From: Streptococcus suis
GTDB taxonomy: Bacteria > Bacillota > Bacilli > Lactobacillales > Streptococcaceae
Length of the DNA: 46,716 bases
Reading direction: 5' to 3'
NCBI RefSeq assembly: GCF_002964045.1
Contig: NZ_POPB01000383.1
Span: 1-46,716 of the forward strand
Every line of letters begins with the position of its first letter. The first letter of the stretch is position 1. The notes beneath the pieces are model-generated. The model ran no database searches. It saw only the letters and a list, made by a program, of their open reading frames with translations, and was not told the DNA's origin. The translations under genes and the position numbers were made by a program. This document shows, one piece after another, positions 25,259-36,400 of the stretch.

Positions 25259-26221
25259 TTAGTTTTCAAGTGTCCAGTCCAAGTCAGGGCCGACTGGTAC
25301 AACTCCCGTTGGGTTGATGGTCTTATGGCTACCATAGTAGTGTTGCTTGATATGGTCGAAGTCAACCGTTTCCGCAATACTAGCATGGTTATAAAGTCGT
25401 TTGGTATAGTTCCATAGGTTTGGATAGTCAACCAAGGCCTTGATATTGCACTTGAAATGTCCAAAGTAAACAGGGTCAAATCGTACCAAGGTAGTAAAGA
25501 GGCGAATATCAGCCTCTGTCAACTGATTGCCTACCAGATAGTCCTTATCTGCCAAATGTTCTTCCAATTTATCCAAGGCAGCAAAGAGATTCTTGACTTC
25601 TTTCTCATAAACTTTCTGGTTGGTTGAAAATCCAGCCTTGTAAACTCCATTGTTGATGTTTGGATAGACAAAATCATTCATGGCATCAATCTCAGCTTGC
25701 AGGTGTTCTGGATAGTAGTCATCGTAATTTCCAGTAATGTCATTGAAAGCAGTATTGAACATGCGCATGATTTCAGCCGATTCGTTGCTGACAATGGTAT
25801 TGGTTTTCTTATCCCAAAGGACAGGCACAGTCACTCGACCAGTGTAATGTGGATCAGCTTTCAAATAAACTTGGTAAAGATAATCACTGTTAAAAATTGG
25901 GTCCTTGATCACACCAGGACCGTCTGCGAAAGTCCAACCATTTTCCAACATGAGCGGATGTACGATAGAAAGGGAAATATGGTCTTCCAGGCCCTTCAAT
26001 TTTCGCATGATTAAGGTCCGACTAGCCCAAGGACAAGCCAAGGAAATGTAGAGATGGTAACGTCCTGATTCAGCCTTAAAACCATCCTCACCTGTCGGAC
26101 CTGCTTGTCCATCAGGGGTAATCCAGTTGCGAAATTGTGTGACAGTACGGACAAACTTGCCATCTGTTGACTTGGTATCATACCATTGATCCACCCATTT
26201 GCCATCTTGTAAAAGTCCCAT
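25259..26221 (-). CDS. Xi-class glutathione S-transferase (glutathionyl-hydroquinone reductase type)
   Basis: This 320-residue protein resembles YqjG/ECM4. The thioredoxin-fold half carries the catalytic cysteine in LYISLACPWASRTLIM (about residue 51), and the helical half contains EEHLADKDYLVGNQLTEADIRLF. These enzymes reduce glutathionyl-hydroquinones using glutathione. The frame is open to 26257, but ATG 26221 behind AAAGGAG gives the usual N-terminus. A promoter TTGACT-N16-TATAAT lies at 26327-26300. The gene ends inside the promoter of antitoxin RNA 6. Confidence 0.88.
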   Translation of the reverse strand: MGLLQDGKWVDQWYDTKSTDGKFVRTVTQFRNWITPDGQAGPTGEDGFKAESGRYHLYISLACPWASRTLIMRKLKGLEDHISLSIVHPLMLENGWTFADGPGVIKDPIFNSDYLYQVYLKADPHYTGRVTVPVLWDKKTNTIVSNESAEIMRMFNTAFNDITGNYDDYYPEHLQAEIDAMNDFVYPNINNGVYKAGFSTNQKVYEKEVKNLFAALDKLEEHLADKDYLVGNQLTEADIRLFTTLVRFDPVYFGHFKCNIKALVDYPNLWNYTKRLYNHASIAETVDFDHIKQHYYGSHKTINPTGVVPVGPDLDWTLEN

Positions 26222-26299
26222 AACGTTCTCCTTTATTATTTCAAGTAGGAAATCCAAGCAAATCTAGATTTCTTCTGAAAACACATATCACTAATTAGT

Positions 26300-26327
26300 A
26301 TTATAATCTTTTTCCCATCAAAGTCAA
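26300..26327 (-). promoter_or_regulatory. Promoter of the glutathione S-transferase gene
   Basis: On the minus strand TTGACT (26327-26322), 16 bp and TATAAT (26305-26300), leaving a leader of about 75 bases. Confidence 0.6.
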
Positions 26328-26341
26328 GTCACATGCTTTTA

Positions 26342-26350
26342 TGCTACAAT
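26342..26350 (+). promoter_or_regulatory. rsuA promoter predicting a leaderless mRNA
   Basis: The extended -10 TGCTACAAT (26342-26350) is followed by six bases (AGTCCC) and the ATG at 26357. No ribosome site precedes the ATG. Confidence 0.6.
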
Positions 26351-26356
26351 AGTCCC

Positions 26357-27076
26357 ATGAGATTAGATAAGTGTTTAGAAAAAGCCAAGGTTGGCTCGCG
26401 TAAGCAAGTTAAAAAACTTTTCAAAGCCCAGCAAATCAAGATTAACGGACAAGTAGCCCAGAGTCTCAGTCAGATTGTCGACCCAGAATTACAAGAGATA
26501 CAGGTAGCAGGGCGAAAAATCGAGCTAACAGGCTCAGTCTACTATTTACTCAACAAACCTGCAGGGGTCGTTTCTGCAGTGACGGACAAGGAGCATCAGA
26601 CCGTCATCGACTTGATTGCACCGGCTGACAAAAAAGAAGGTCTCTACCCCGTCGGTCGTCTAGACAGGGATACCGAAGACCTGGTTCTCATCACCAACAA
26701 CGGTCCACTCGGTTACCGTATGCTCCACCCCAGTCACCATGTGGACAAGGTTTACTATGTGGAGGTCAACGGCCCCTTGGGTCCGGATGCTCCGGCTTTC
26801 TTTGCTTCGGGCGTTACCTTTTTGGACGGCACTCGTTGCCAGCCCGCTGATTTGACTGTTTTGGAGGCTTCTTTGGACCATAGCAGAGCGACCATCAAGC
26901 TGGCAGAAGGCAAGTTTCATCAGGTCAAAAAGATGTTTTTAGCCTACGGTGTCAAGGTCACCTACCTCAAGCGAATTTCCTTTGGAGATTTTGAACTGGG
27001 GGATTTGGAAATAGGTCAGTATAGGAAGTTAAATAAGACTGAAATTACCTGTTTATTGTCCTATTTTTACATATAA
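26357..27076 (+). CDS. rsuA: 16S rRNA pseudouridine synthase, RsuA family
   Basis: This 239-residue protein has an N-terminal S4 RNA-binding domain (MRLDKCLEKAKVGSRKQVKK) and the catalytic domain with VGRLDRDTEDLVLITNNG, where the first aspartate of LDRDT is catalytic. LAEGKFHQVKKMF is the usual C-terminal motif. RsuA-type enzymes modify U516-equivalent positions of 16S rRNA. The open frame extends to 26333, but ATG 26357 matches the family N-terminus and lies at the predicted transcription start. Confidence 0.9.
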   Translation: MRLDKCLEKAKVGSRKQVKKLFKAQQIKINGQVAQSLSQIVDPELQEIQVAGRKIELTGSVYYLLNKPAGVVSAVTDKEHQTVIDLIAPADKKEGLYPVGRLDRDTEDLVLITNNGPLGYRMLHPSHHVDKVYYVEVNGPLGPDAPAFFASGVTFLDGTRCQPADLTVLEASLDHSRATIKLAEGKFHQVKKMFLAYGVKVTYLKRISFGDFELGDLEIGQYRKLNKTEITCLLSYFYI

Positions 27077-27184
27077 AAAACAAGGACAAATTACTAACAA
27101 ACCGTACAAATTTAAATTGGTTAACAAATAAGAAAACACAAAATGTGACTTGGAATTGTAGTAGTGAAAAAAGTAACAAGATAA

Positions 27185-27218
27185 ATGACAGAAAATGAAA
27201 ATTTTCTGTCATTTTTAA
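27185..27218 (+). terminator. Terminator downstream of rsuA
   Basis: TGACAGAAAAT (27186-27196) pairs with ATTTTCTGTCA (27201-27211), followed by T's. It lies 110 bases after the rsuA stop, and no gene is seen between them. Confidence 0.7.
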
Positions 27219-27383
27219 TGTTATGCAAAAAATAGTAAACAAGGCAAAAACACCATCAACACGCTAATTAGCGGGAATGATATAAGCTACATGCACTATA
27301 TAAACTTGTGAATTCATTAACAAATACAGGTATAAAATTGTTTTTTATTTTAGTTTTTTCGTTCGGATCTTGGTTTGAATTCG

Positions 27384-27412
27384 TTGACTTTAAACAGTGA
27401 TTTTGGTACTAT
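27384..27412 (+). promoter_or_regulatory. Promoter of the giant adhesin gene
   Basis: TTGACT (27384-27389), 17 bp, TACTAT (27407-27412) with an extended TGG. This leaves an AT-rich leader of about 70 bases before the ATG at 27489. Confidence 0.65.
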
Positions 27413-27488
27413 ATAAAATAGCTTACTTTGTATTCATTACAGAGTAATAAAAATTTGTATGTTTACAAATTGGAAAGGAAAAATTTAT

Positions 27489-30400
27489 ATGAAAATATCG
27501 AGTTCAGAAAAGACGAACCAGCAAAAATGGTATGCTCCCAAGCAGCGCTTTTCTATTCGTAAGTATCACTTCGGTGCCGCTTCAGTCTTGCTAGGTATCT
27601 CTCTAGCAGTGACAGGTGGGGAAGTAGCAGAAGCGACAGAGGTAACACCTTCAAGCTCTACAGAAACTTCCGTTGTACTGGAAACTTCGACAGAGTCTAC
27701 GGTTTCTGAGACAGCACCTTCAACTGAAACTGTTACTGAAGCTGCAACTACAGAGACAGAGGTAGCAAGCACAGAAGCTGTTGCTGCTAGCACAACTGAC
27801 GCTTCAAGCGCTACAACAGTGGAGGAGACTGCGACTGAGACTTCAACAACTCCTGAAGTGACAGATCGTACTGCTTCAATTCCATATATCATTCAGTACG
27901 TTACTGAAGATGGAACTGTTATCACAGCAACTGCGGTTATTACATCTGTTACAACACAAGATGCAGTGGCAAGCACTACAGTAAATCTTTCAGCTAATGT
28001 GCCAACAGGCTATGAATTAGCTGCTGGACAAGCTTCAGCTGTATCCCAAGTTGTGACTGAAGGTGCTTCAAATACCGTTACCTTCAAAGTTGTTAAGAAA
28101 GTAGCAACACCAGCTTCATCTTCTACGACAACTCCATCAAGCACGACAGAAGCGAAGACTGAGACTTCGACTTCTACAAGCTCAGAAACAGCTAAAACTG
28201 AAACGACAACTGCAAGTTCAGAAACAGCTACTGCATCAAGCCAAGAAACTAGCCAAGATGCAAGTGTAGCTGCAGCCAAAGAAGTTCTAGAACAAGTAAC
28301 TTCAGAAGCAGCTGTCTTGGCAAGTGAGGCGGAGCAAAAACAATCAACATTAGTTTCAACCGATTCCCTCCTCCAATCTGCAATGGTAAACGCACGTAAT
28401 GTTGCAAATCAATCTGAAGTATTATTATTAGACTCATTAGCAACTCTAGAACAACTAAATTCTCAAATTGAAGCAGCTCGTGTTAATATTGAAGCCTTAG
28501 CAGTTGAACTTCGTAAATATACTACTGATGGAAATGTTACTGCAAAATTATCTGTTCCAACAAGTCTCAATGTTCCAGAAAAAACGGTCGTTCAAGACTT
28601 TTATGAATTAACACAAGATGAAATTGCAAGTATTATTCAAAAAGTAAAAAATGCTAACCCAAATCTTGATGCGAATGATGAAATTATCGTCGAGAATAAA
28701 CCAAATGCAGGTAATGCAGGTAAGGTAACAGTTCGTTTTAATGGGAATGTAAATACCACAGCTACAATTGCATCAGCTGATACAATTGTTGGTGCTAGAG
28801 GTATTCAAAACGTCTCTGATTTAGCAAAATCTATTCACTGGTTCGATTTTGCAAACGCTGAAATTCTATATCCAGACGGATCTAGAGCTGGAAAACTAGT
28901 CAATGGTGTTCGTCAGGTTACTTATGCAGATGGCACAGTTGGAACAACTTCTGATCAAAAATGGTTGGATTCAGGAATTGCGCGCTATTCTAAATACGTT
29001 CAATATAATGGTACGGAAAAAAATAGCGGTGCATTGTATGAAGTTCTGCAAGAGGGGATGACGTTAATTGTCAAACCTGATGGCATGGATGAATATGAAT
29101 TGTATGCTAAGGTAGCAAAACTTGCTCCAAAAGCCGTAAACCAAGATCCAAATAATGGCAAAAACGGCATGTTTAACTATGGAGATTGGACTGCTACTGA
29201 TGTGGCAAAAGTATCTGCTTTCCCTAAAAATACAGATGGAACCATCAACTATTCTGGAACTGGCTGGGAATTCCGACCACTTGAAACTACGAAAACTGTG
29301 GTTGTAGATTCACAAGGAAATGTAATTTCAACAACTTATTCGACTCGAACAGCAGATAAATTTGATGCGGCGAGCCTTGCCAATACTGGCTCAACTACAA
29401 CTACTTCAACAGATGCAAGCGGAAATCGGACGACTATTACCAAGACATATAAAAAAGTCCTAGCTGGTTCAGAAACAGCATATAAGAAGAATTTTGAAGC
29501 TGGTTTGGATTACTCTTCGGATGTCTTGCTTGTACAGCCAGATAAGAACTGGGCTGATTTGTCTAATGCAGGGGTATTACCAAAAGATAAATTAGCTGGA
29601 ATTTCGTCATCTTTCGATACAGCAAATATTGGTGTTACATTTGATTTGTCTGCAACTTATGCTGGTAGACCTGTTGATGTCAATGTGATTGCTGCAGATG
29701 CAGAGTCGGAAGGTGATTCAGAGTTTCTTCAATTTGAGTCAAATGGAAGTCCATGGGAAGAATTTGTAACGACCTACGGTACTGATGGTCAGAAGAAACC
29801 GGTAATGATTACCGCTTCCAATTTAAACGGTGCTCGTTCTTTAGGTGGGGCAGGATATGACTCTACAGAGTTTGTGGATAACAATCTCTATGGGGACTCT
29901 ACTTTTGGTCCGGTATCTGCAGGACCAACTAAGGCAGTTCCTATTGCCATTACTCGTGATGTAACCAAACTCTCTATCTATCTGGCTTCAGGTGGAACTC
30001 AACAAGGTGCTATTGGATTTGTAATGTATGACAAAGGCGATGCTCCAGCAACATATGGGAAAGCAGAGCACCTACTAGGCATAATCCAAAAAGAAGATCC
30101 AGTTACAAAGACTCCTGTAACTTATGGACAACCATACTTTGGTAAAACACCAGGTGACCCAGATTTCCAAAATACAGATAAAGATCCAGCATACTGGACA
30201 TTGGATGATGTTGTTTACTCAGAAAAATATACCAAGTTTGAACTTAAAAACGGTATGACGGTATATGATGCTAGTGGTAAAGAAGGAGTCTACACAACAC
30301 TTAACGGGAATCAAGTTATTGCTTATCCTGATGGTACAACTGCAGGGCTTGTAAATAATCAAGAACTTACTGTAGTTGGAACTGATGGAAATAGACAGTT

Positions 30401-33400
30401 AGGTCTCTACAATAGTACAGAGAAAATTGTTGCACTAGGTGTTATGCCAGATGAAGGTGAGAGCCAACTTCTTGATGAAAATGTCTCAAAGAAGTATGAT
30501 ATTCGACGAGCTTCAGATACTGAATTTGTCCTTAAAGGTGTTGAAATTCATCGCGGTTTAAACAATGATACTGTGTATGCTTCAGGCTGGGTAGACTTCA
30601 ATGGTAATGGTAAGTTTGACTTAAACGAGCAGTCTGAAGTTATCACTGTAAATACAGATGGTACTTACGATTTCCATTTCAAGAACGTTCCACAGCTCCT
30701 CGATACCTCTCAAGATTGGGCAGGTGTTCGTCTGCGTATTTCACGTACTAAGGAAGAAATTTTGACACCAACTGGTGTAGCTTCTTCAGGTGAGGTAGAA
30801 GACTTCCAAGCTTTCGTGACACATTTACCTCGTGGTACAGAAAACGCAACTTCTGATGTCCAAGACCGTAATCAGTCAATCTCCAAGTCAATAGCTGAAT
30901 TCTTCTCACCACGTGGTAAAGAAGAGCCAGATTTCAAATCGTGGGCAGAAATCGATACGAACATTGCTCCAAAAATCGTTGTCAATGATAGTGTAGTTGC
31001 TGAAGCGACACAAACTGGAAACTCTGTCAACATTACTGATGAAAAAGGAAATACAGTATATAACGGCCAAGAAGTAACAATCAAAGATGCTAATGGCAAT
31101 GTTCTCGGTACAGCAATTCAAGTTACAAACCCATATAGTAACCGTGTGGAGTACTTGCTCTCAGAGTACACTGAATATGATACAGCTGGGAATCTAGTTG
31201 GTGTTTATACGCTGAATAAACTAGGTCGAGATAACAAGTACATCGAAGGTTATGGTACACCAACCATCTCGATTGACTTTGATCCGGCTCCTGGCTTCGT
31301 AGGTGATGCTAATGGTATTGTAGTCCGTGGTTGGGATACAAACGGAAATTCAACTGGTTGGGAAGCTACTGCTGAGACACGTGAGTCAGTATATAATTAT
31401 GATAGTGACCTTTCAGAAGATGAAATTGATGAACTTCCAGAATCTGAACTTACCACGAATCTATCTCCGCAAGATATAATTTCAAAGAACGTCAACACTT
31501 ATGTCAATAATGTGGAGTCTATGGACTCAACCTACATTCCGACTGTTATTGACGTGGTGCCAAACGGTGAAGATACAACTTCACGTGATGTTCAAGGTAA
31601 GATTCAAACTGGTACACCAACCATCCCAAGAACAGGAACTGTTCAAACAGTAGATGGAATTAAGGTTGAGTACCCAGCATCAAACGTAATCCTTGACGAG
31701 TCAGTACCACCAGCATTTGCATTAACAAAACAAGAAACTGTTAACAACATCACATTTACAACTGACTTGATGGATGTAGCCTTGCCTGCTGCCAAACACG
31801 TTGACCCAGATTCTGGTGTAGTGACTACGGTAGCTCGTAAGTACACGAAAGTGACGGATACAGAAATTGTCATTGAAAACGAAGGTACTTACACACTTGA
31901 CCCGGCCAAACTTAAGGTAACCTTTACACCAGATCCTAAGTTTGTTGGTGCAGGTACAGGTGTAGAAGTTCAACAACCAGACGTGGACTACAATGATGTA
32001 GTAGAAGACGATGATGTAACTCTTAACTACGGTACAGACTATGGACGTGCTCGTTACACTCCAATCGTTGACGTACTGACGGAGGCAACTATCACTCGTA
32101 CCATCCACTATGTGTACGACAATGACACAGATCCTACAAACAATGCAACGACACCAGTTGAAAACTTTGATGAATCAGTAATCAAAATCGATAACGAGCC
32201 AGTGACAAAATCACAGACTCTTACATTTAAGCGTACAGTGGCGACGGATGCGGATGGAAACATCACCCTATCTGAATGGGAACCAATCAACGAAGCTAAC
32301 GCTTCATTTGACTCTGTCCTTTCACCATTTTTGGAAGGTTATGTAGCAAACGTTATTCCAGATGAACATCGTGCAGCCAACAACTCAGATGTAGGTGTCT
32401 TCACACCAGCTGCTGATACCATCACTTCAGATGATACGGATAATCTAGATGTTTACGTTGTCTATACTCCACTTGAAGAGCATGCAGCAGTTTATTTCTG
32501 GGATGTAACAGATCCTGATAACTACAAACCATTATCTTATGTCACTTCAGGTAAAAACATCACACAGATTGATGGATTTGAGCACTTGACAGCTTCTGAA
32601 CTTGAAGGTGTCGCTCTAGACCCAATCACCTACGATCCAACAGCAGTCATTCAAAAGTATCTTGATCAGGGTTATCAACTTGTCTATAATGAATTAGCTG
32701 ATAGCACAAAATACTTTGACGCTATTGATGATAATGCTGGTGACACTCCGTCACAGAACTTTAACATCTTCTTAGTCCGTAAGAAGACTACAGTAACACC
32801 TCAAGAAGAGACAGTTACTCGTACTATCAAGTATGTAGATGAAGCTGGAAATCCAGTTAAAGATGCAAACGGTAATCCAATTCCAGATCATGTCGAGACT
32901 TTAACCTACACTCGTGAAACTTACAAAGATGAAGTTACTGGTGAAATCACTTATGGTGAGTGGGTAACAACAAGTCCTACAAACAAATTTGACACAGTTG
33001 TTTCGCCTGTTGTTGATGGATACACTACTCCAAACACAACTGTTGAAGGTACCGCTGCTATCGATCCATTAGGTGAAGATCAAACAGTCACAGTTGTTTA
33101 CAAACCAGTAACAAATGTAGAAGTACCTCCAACAGTTAAACCTACAGATCCAGTGCCAGAAACTGGCGGTAAGAAAACATATGGTGAACTTGGTCTTGTC
33201 GAACAAGTTACTTTGACTGTTAAACACGTCTACGCAGATGGTACACCAGTACTTGGTACAGACGGTCAGCCAGTTGTGTCAACAGAAACTTTGACCTACA
33301 CTCGTACCGTTAAATTGGATGGTAACACTGGTGAATTGATTGCAGCGACTTACGGTGAATGGACACCAGCTACACAAGATTTCAAAGCTATTTCTGCCCT

Positions 33401-36400
33401 TGATTTGACGGACTACGTACCTTCCATTGCGGAAGTGACTAGAACAGGTGTTAAAGCGACTGATAAAGATACAGAAGCTACAATCATCTACCGTACAGGT
33501 GTAAAAGTTGTCGATCCAAAAGATCCAGATAACAATCCAGATACACCAACTCCAGAAACTCCAATCACACCAGAGACACCAGTACCAAACGATCCAAAAG
33601 GACGCACATATGGTGAACTTGGCTTGGTTGAAGAAGTAAAACGTACGATTCATTATGTATATGCAGATGGTAAAACAGCAGCTGAAGATGTTGTAGAAAC
33701 AGTAACCTTTGTACGTTCAGTTCAAATCGACGCTGTAACAGGTGATATTATCGCTGATACTTACACGCCTTGGACTACTACAAACGATACATTCCCTACA
33801 GTAACTTCACCAGAAATTGCTGGATATACTCCAACTAAATCTGATGTTAAGGAGCAATCTGTTACTGCAGAAACAGCTGATATTGTTGAAACAATCATCT
33901 ACAATACTGTTGCTCGTGTTGTCGATCCAACCGATCCAACGATTCCAACTAACCCTGACAAGCCTGTAACTCCAGACACGCCAGTACCAAACGATCCTAA
34001 GGGCCGTACATATGGTGATCTAGGCTTGGTTGAAGAAGTTACCTTGACAGTTAACCATGTTTATGCAGATGGTACTCCAGTCCTTGGTGCAGATGGCAAG
34101 CCTGTTGTTTCTGAAGAAACCTTGACATTTACTCGTACAGTACAAATCGATGTGGAAACTGGTGATATCATTGCGGATACTTACTCTGATTGGACACCAG
34201 CAACACAAAACTTTACTACCGTAAATGCTCTTAAATTAGATGGTTACACTCCTTCTAAATCTTCAGTTGAGAAAACGAATGTAACTGCGACAGATAAAGA
34301 TGCTACTGAAACCATTATCTATCGTACAGGTGTGACAGTTGTCGATCCGAAAGATCCAGATAACAATCCAGACACACCAACTCCAGATACACCTGTAACT
34401 CCAGACACGCCAGTACCAAACGATCCAAAAGGTCGTACCTATGGTGAACTTGGCTTGGTTGAAGAAGTTACCTTGACAGTTAACCATGTCTATGCTGACG
34501 GTACACCAGTTCTAGGTGCAGATGGCAAACCAGTTGTTTCAGAAGAAACCTTAACATTTACTCGTACTGTACAAGTAGATACAGTGACAGGTGATATCAT
34601 TGCGGATACATACTCAGCATGGGCGCCAGCAACACAAGACTTCACAACTGTAAATGCCCTTACCTTGGATGGTTACACTGCTTCTAAATCTTCAGTTGAG
34701 AAAACGAATGTAACTGCGACAGATAAAGATACTGTTGAAACAATTATCTATCGTACAGGTGTGTCAGTTGTCGATCCGAAAGATCCAGACAACAACCCAG
34801 ACACCCCAACTCCAACTGATCCAGTTAAACCAACTGATCCAGTACCAAACGATCCTAAGGGTCGTACCTATGGTGAACTTGGCTTGGTTGAAGAAGTTAC
34901 CTTGACAGTTAACCATGTCTACGCAGATGGCACACCAGTTCTTGATGCTGACGGCAAACCAGTTGTTTCAGAAGAAACCTTGACATTTACTCGCACAGTT
35001 CAAATTGATGCAGTAACAGGTGACATCATTGCGGATACATACTCAGCATGGGCACCAGCAACACAAGACTTCACAACTGTAAATGCCCTTACTTTGGATA
35101 AATTTACACCATCAACTGATAAAGTTGAGAAGACTGGTATTACAGCAACTGACAAGGATATTACTGCAACAATTGTTTACCGTGATAATGTTGATGTAGT
35201 TGATCCGAAAGATCCAGTAACTCCTGACACACCAGTACCAAATGATCCAAAAGGCCGTACATTTGGCGAACTTGGCTTGATTGAAGAAGTGACTCGTAAA
35301 GTAGTTCACCTCTACGCTGACGGCTCACCAGTTCTTGATGCGGATGGTAAACCAGTTGTTACTGAAGAAACCTTGACATTCACACGTACTGTTCAAATCG
35401 ATGCGGTAACAGGTGATATTATTGCCAATACTTACACAGATTGGACACCAGCAACTCAAACATTCGCAGAAGTCTCAGCCTTGACTAAGGACGATGTAGC
35501 GAAACTTGAAAACTACAAGCCATCTGTAGAAAAAGTTGATGCAGTCACAGTAAAAGCTACTGATGCAGATTTGTTTGATACGATTGTTTACCGTACAACT
35601 TCAACAACTATTACAACACCTACAGATCCAACTACTCCTGTAGATCCAAATACACCAGTACCAAACGATCCAAAAGGTCGCACATACGGTGAGCTTGGCC
35701 TTATCGAAGAAGTAACTCGTACTATCCATTATGTGTATACTGATGGATCAGAAGCTGCTAAAGATGTTGTTGAAAAAGTAACATTTGTACGTTCAGTCCA
35801 AATCGATGCTGTAACTGGTGATATCATCGCTGACAGCTACACACCTTGGACAAGTTCAGATGATACATTTGATAAAGTTACATCTCCAGAAATCGCAGGA
35901 TTCACACCTTCAGCTACTGAAGTTGGAGAGAATAAAGTAACTGCGACATCAGCTGATATTGTTGAAACAGTTATCTATGTTGATCCAACAGAAGGTTCTC
36001 AAGTTGCTGTAACTCACTTTGTTGACGAAGATGGTAACGGTGTTGATGTTTCTACTGTTGAAGCAGGCGAAGAAGGTACACCACTTACTAAGAAAGATGA
36101 AATTCTTGCTAAGATCAAGGAACTTGAAGCTAAAGGATATGAAGTTGTATCAAACAACTATCCAGCCTTCGACAATGATGCAACAAATGATGTCTTTGAC
36201 ACTGTTCTTGATGGTTCTGAAATCAGTCAGGTTTACCAAGTAGTTGTTCGTCCAGCTGTTATCCCTGTTAACCCAGAGGATCCAGACAACAACCCTAATA
36301 CACCAGATACTCCTGCTAAACCAGATGATAAAGTTCCTGGTGATCCAGAAGGCCGTACTTACGCTGATTTAGGCTTGATCGAAAGTGTAACTCGTACAAT

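Larger units (their letters stand above)
23131..25269. repeat. Array of six Fst/par-like type I toxin-antitoxin modules
   Basis: Six units of roughly 330-400 bp follow each other in the same direction. Each has a promoter, a GGGAGG-type ribosome site, a 31-37 codon hydrophobic peptide gene (longer in unit 5), a strong terminator, a repeat of the toxin start region and a minus-strand promoter. Units 1-2 form one subtype (TTGACA-N18-TATGAT promoter). Units 3-6 form another (extended -10, nearly identical 5' UTR). The layout matches the enterococcal par (Fst/RNAII) type. 22988-23130 and 23429-23520 contain no gene that I can support. Confidence 0.8.

Noticed and set aside
23131..25269. CRISPR array
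   Set aside because: The repeat units are hundreds of bases long, contain promoters, frames and terminators, and have no short repeats with uniform spacers.
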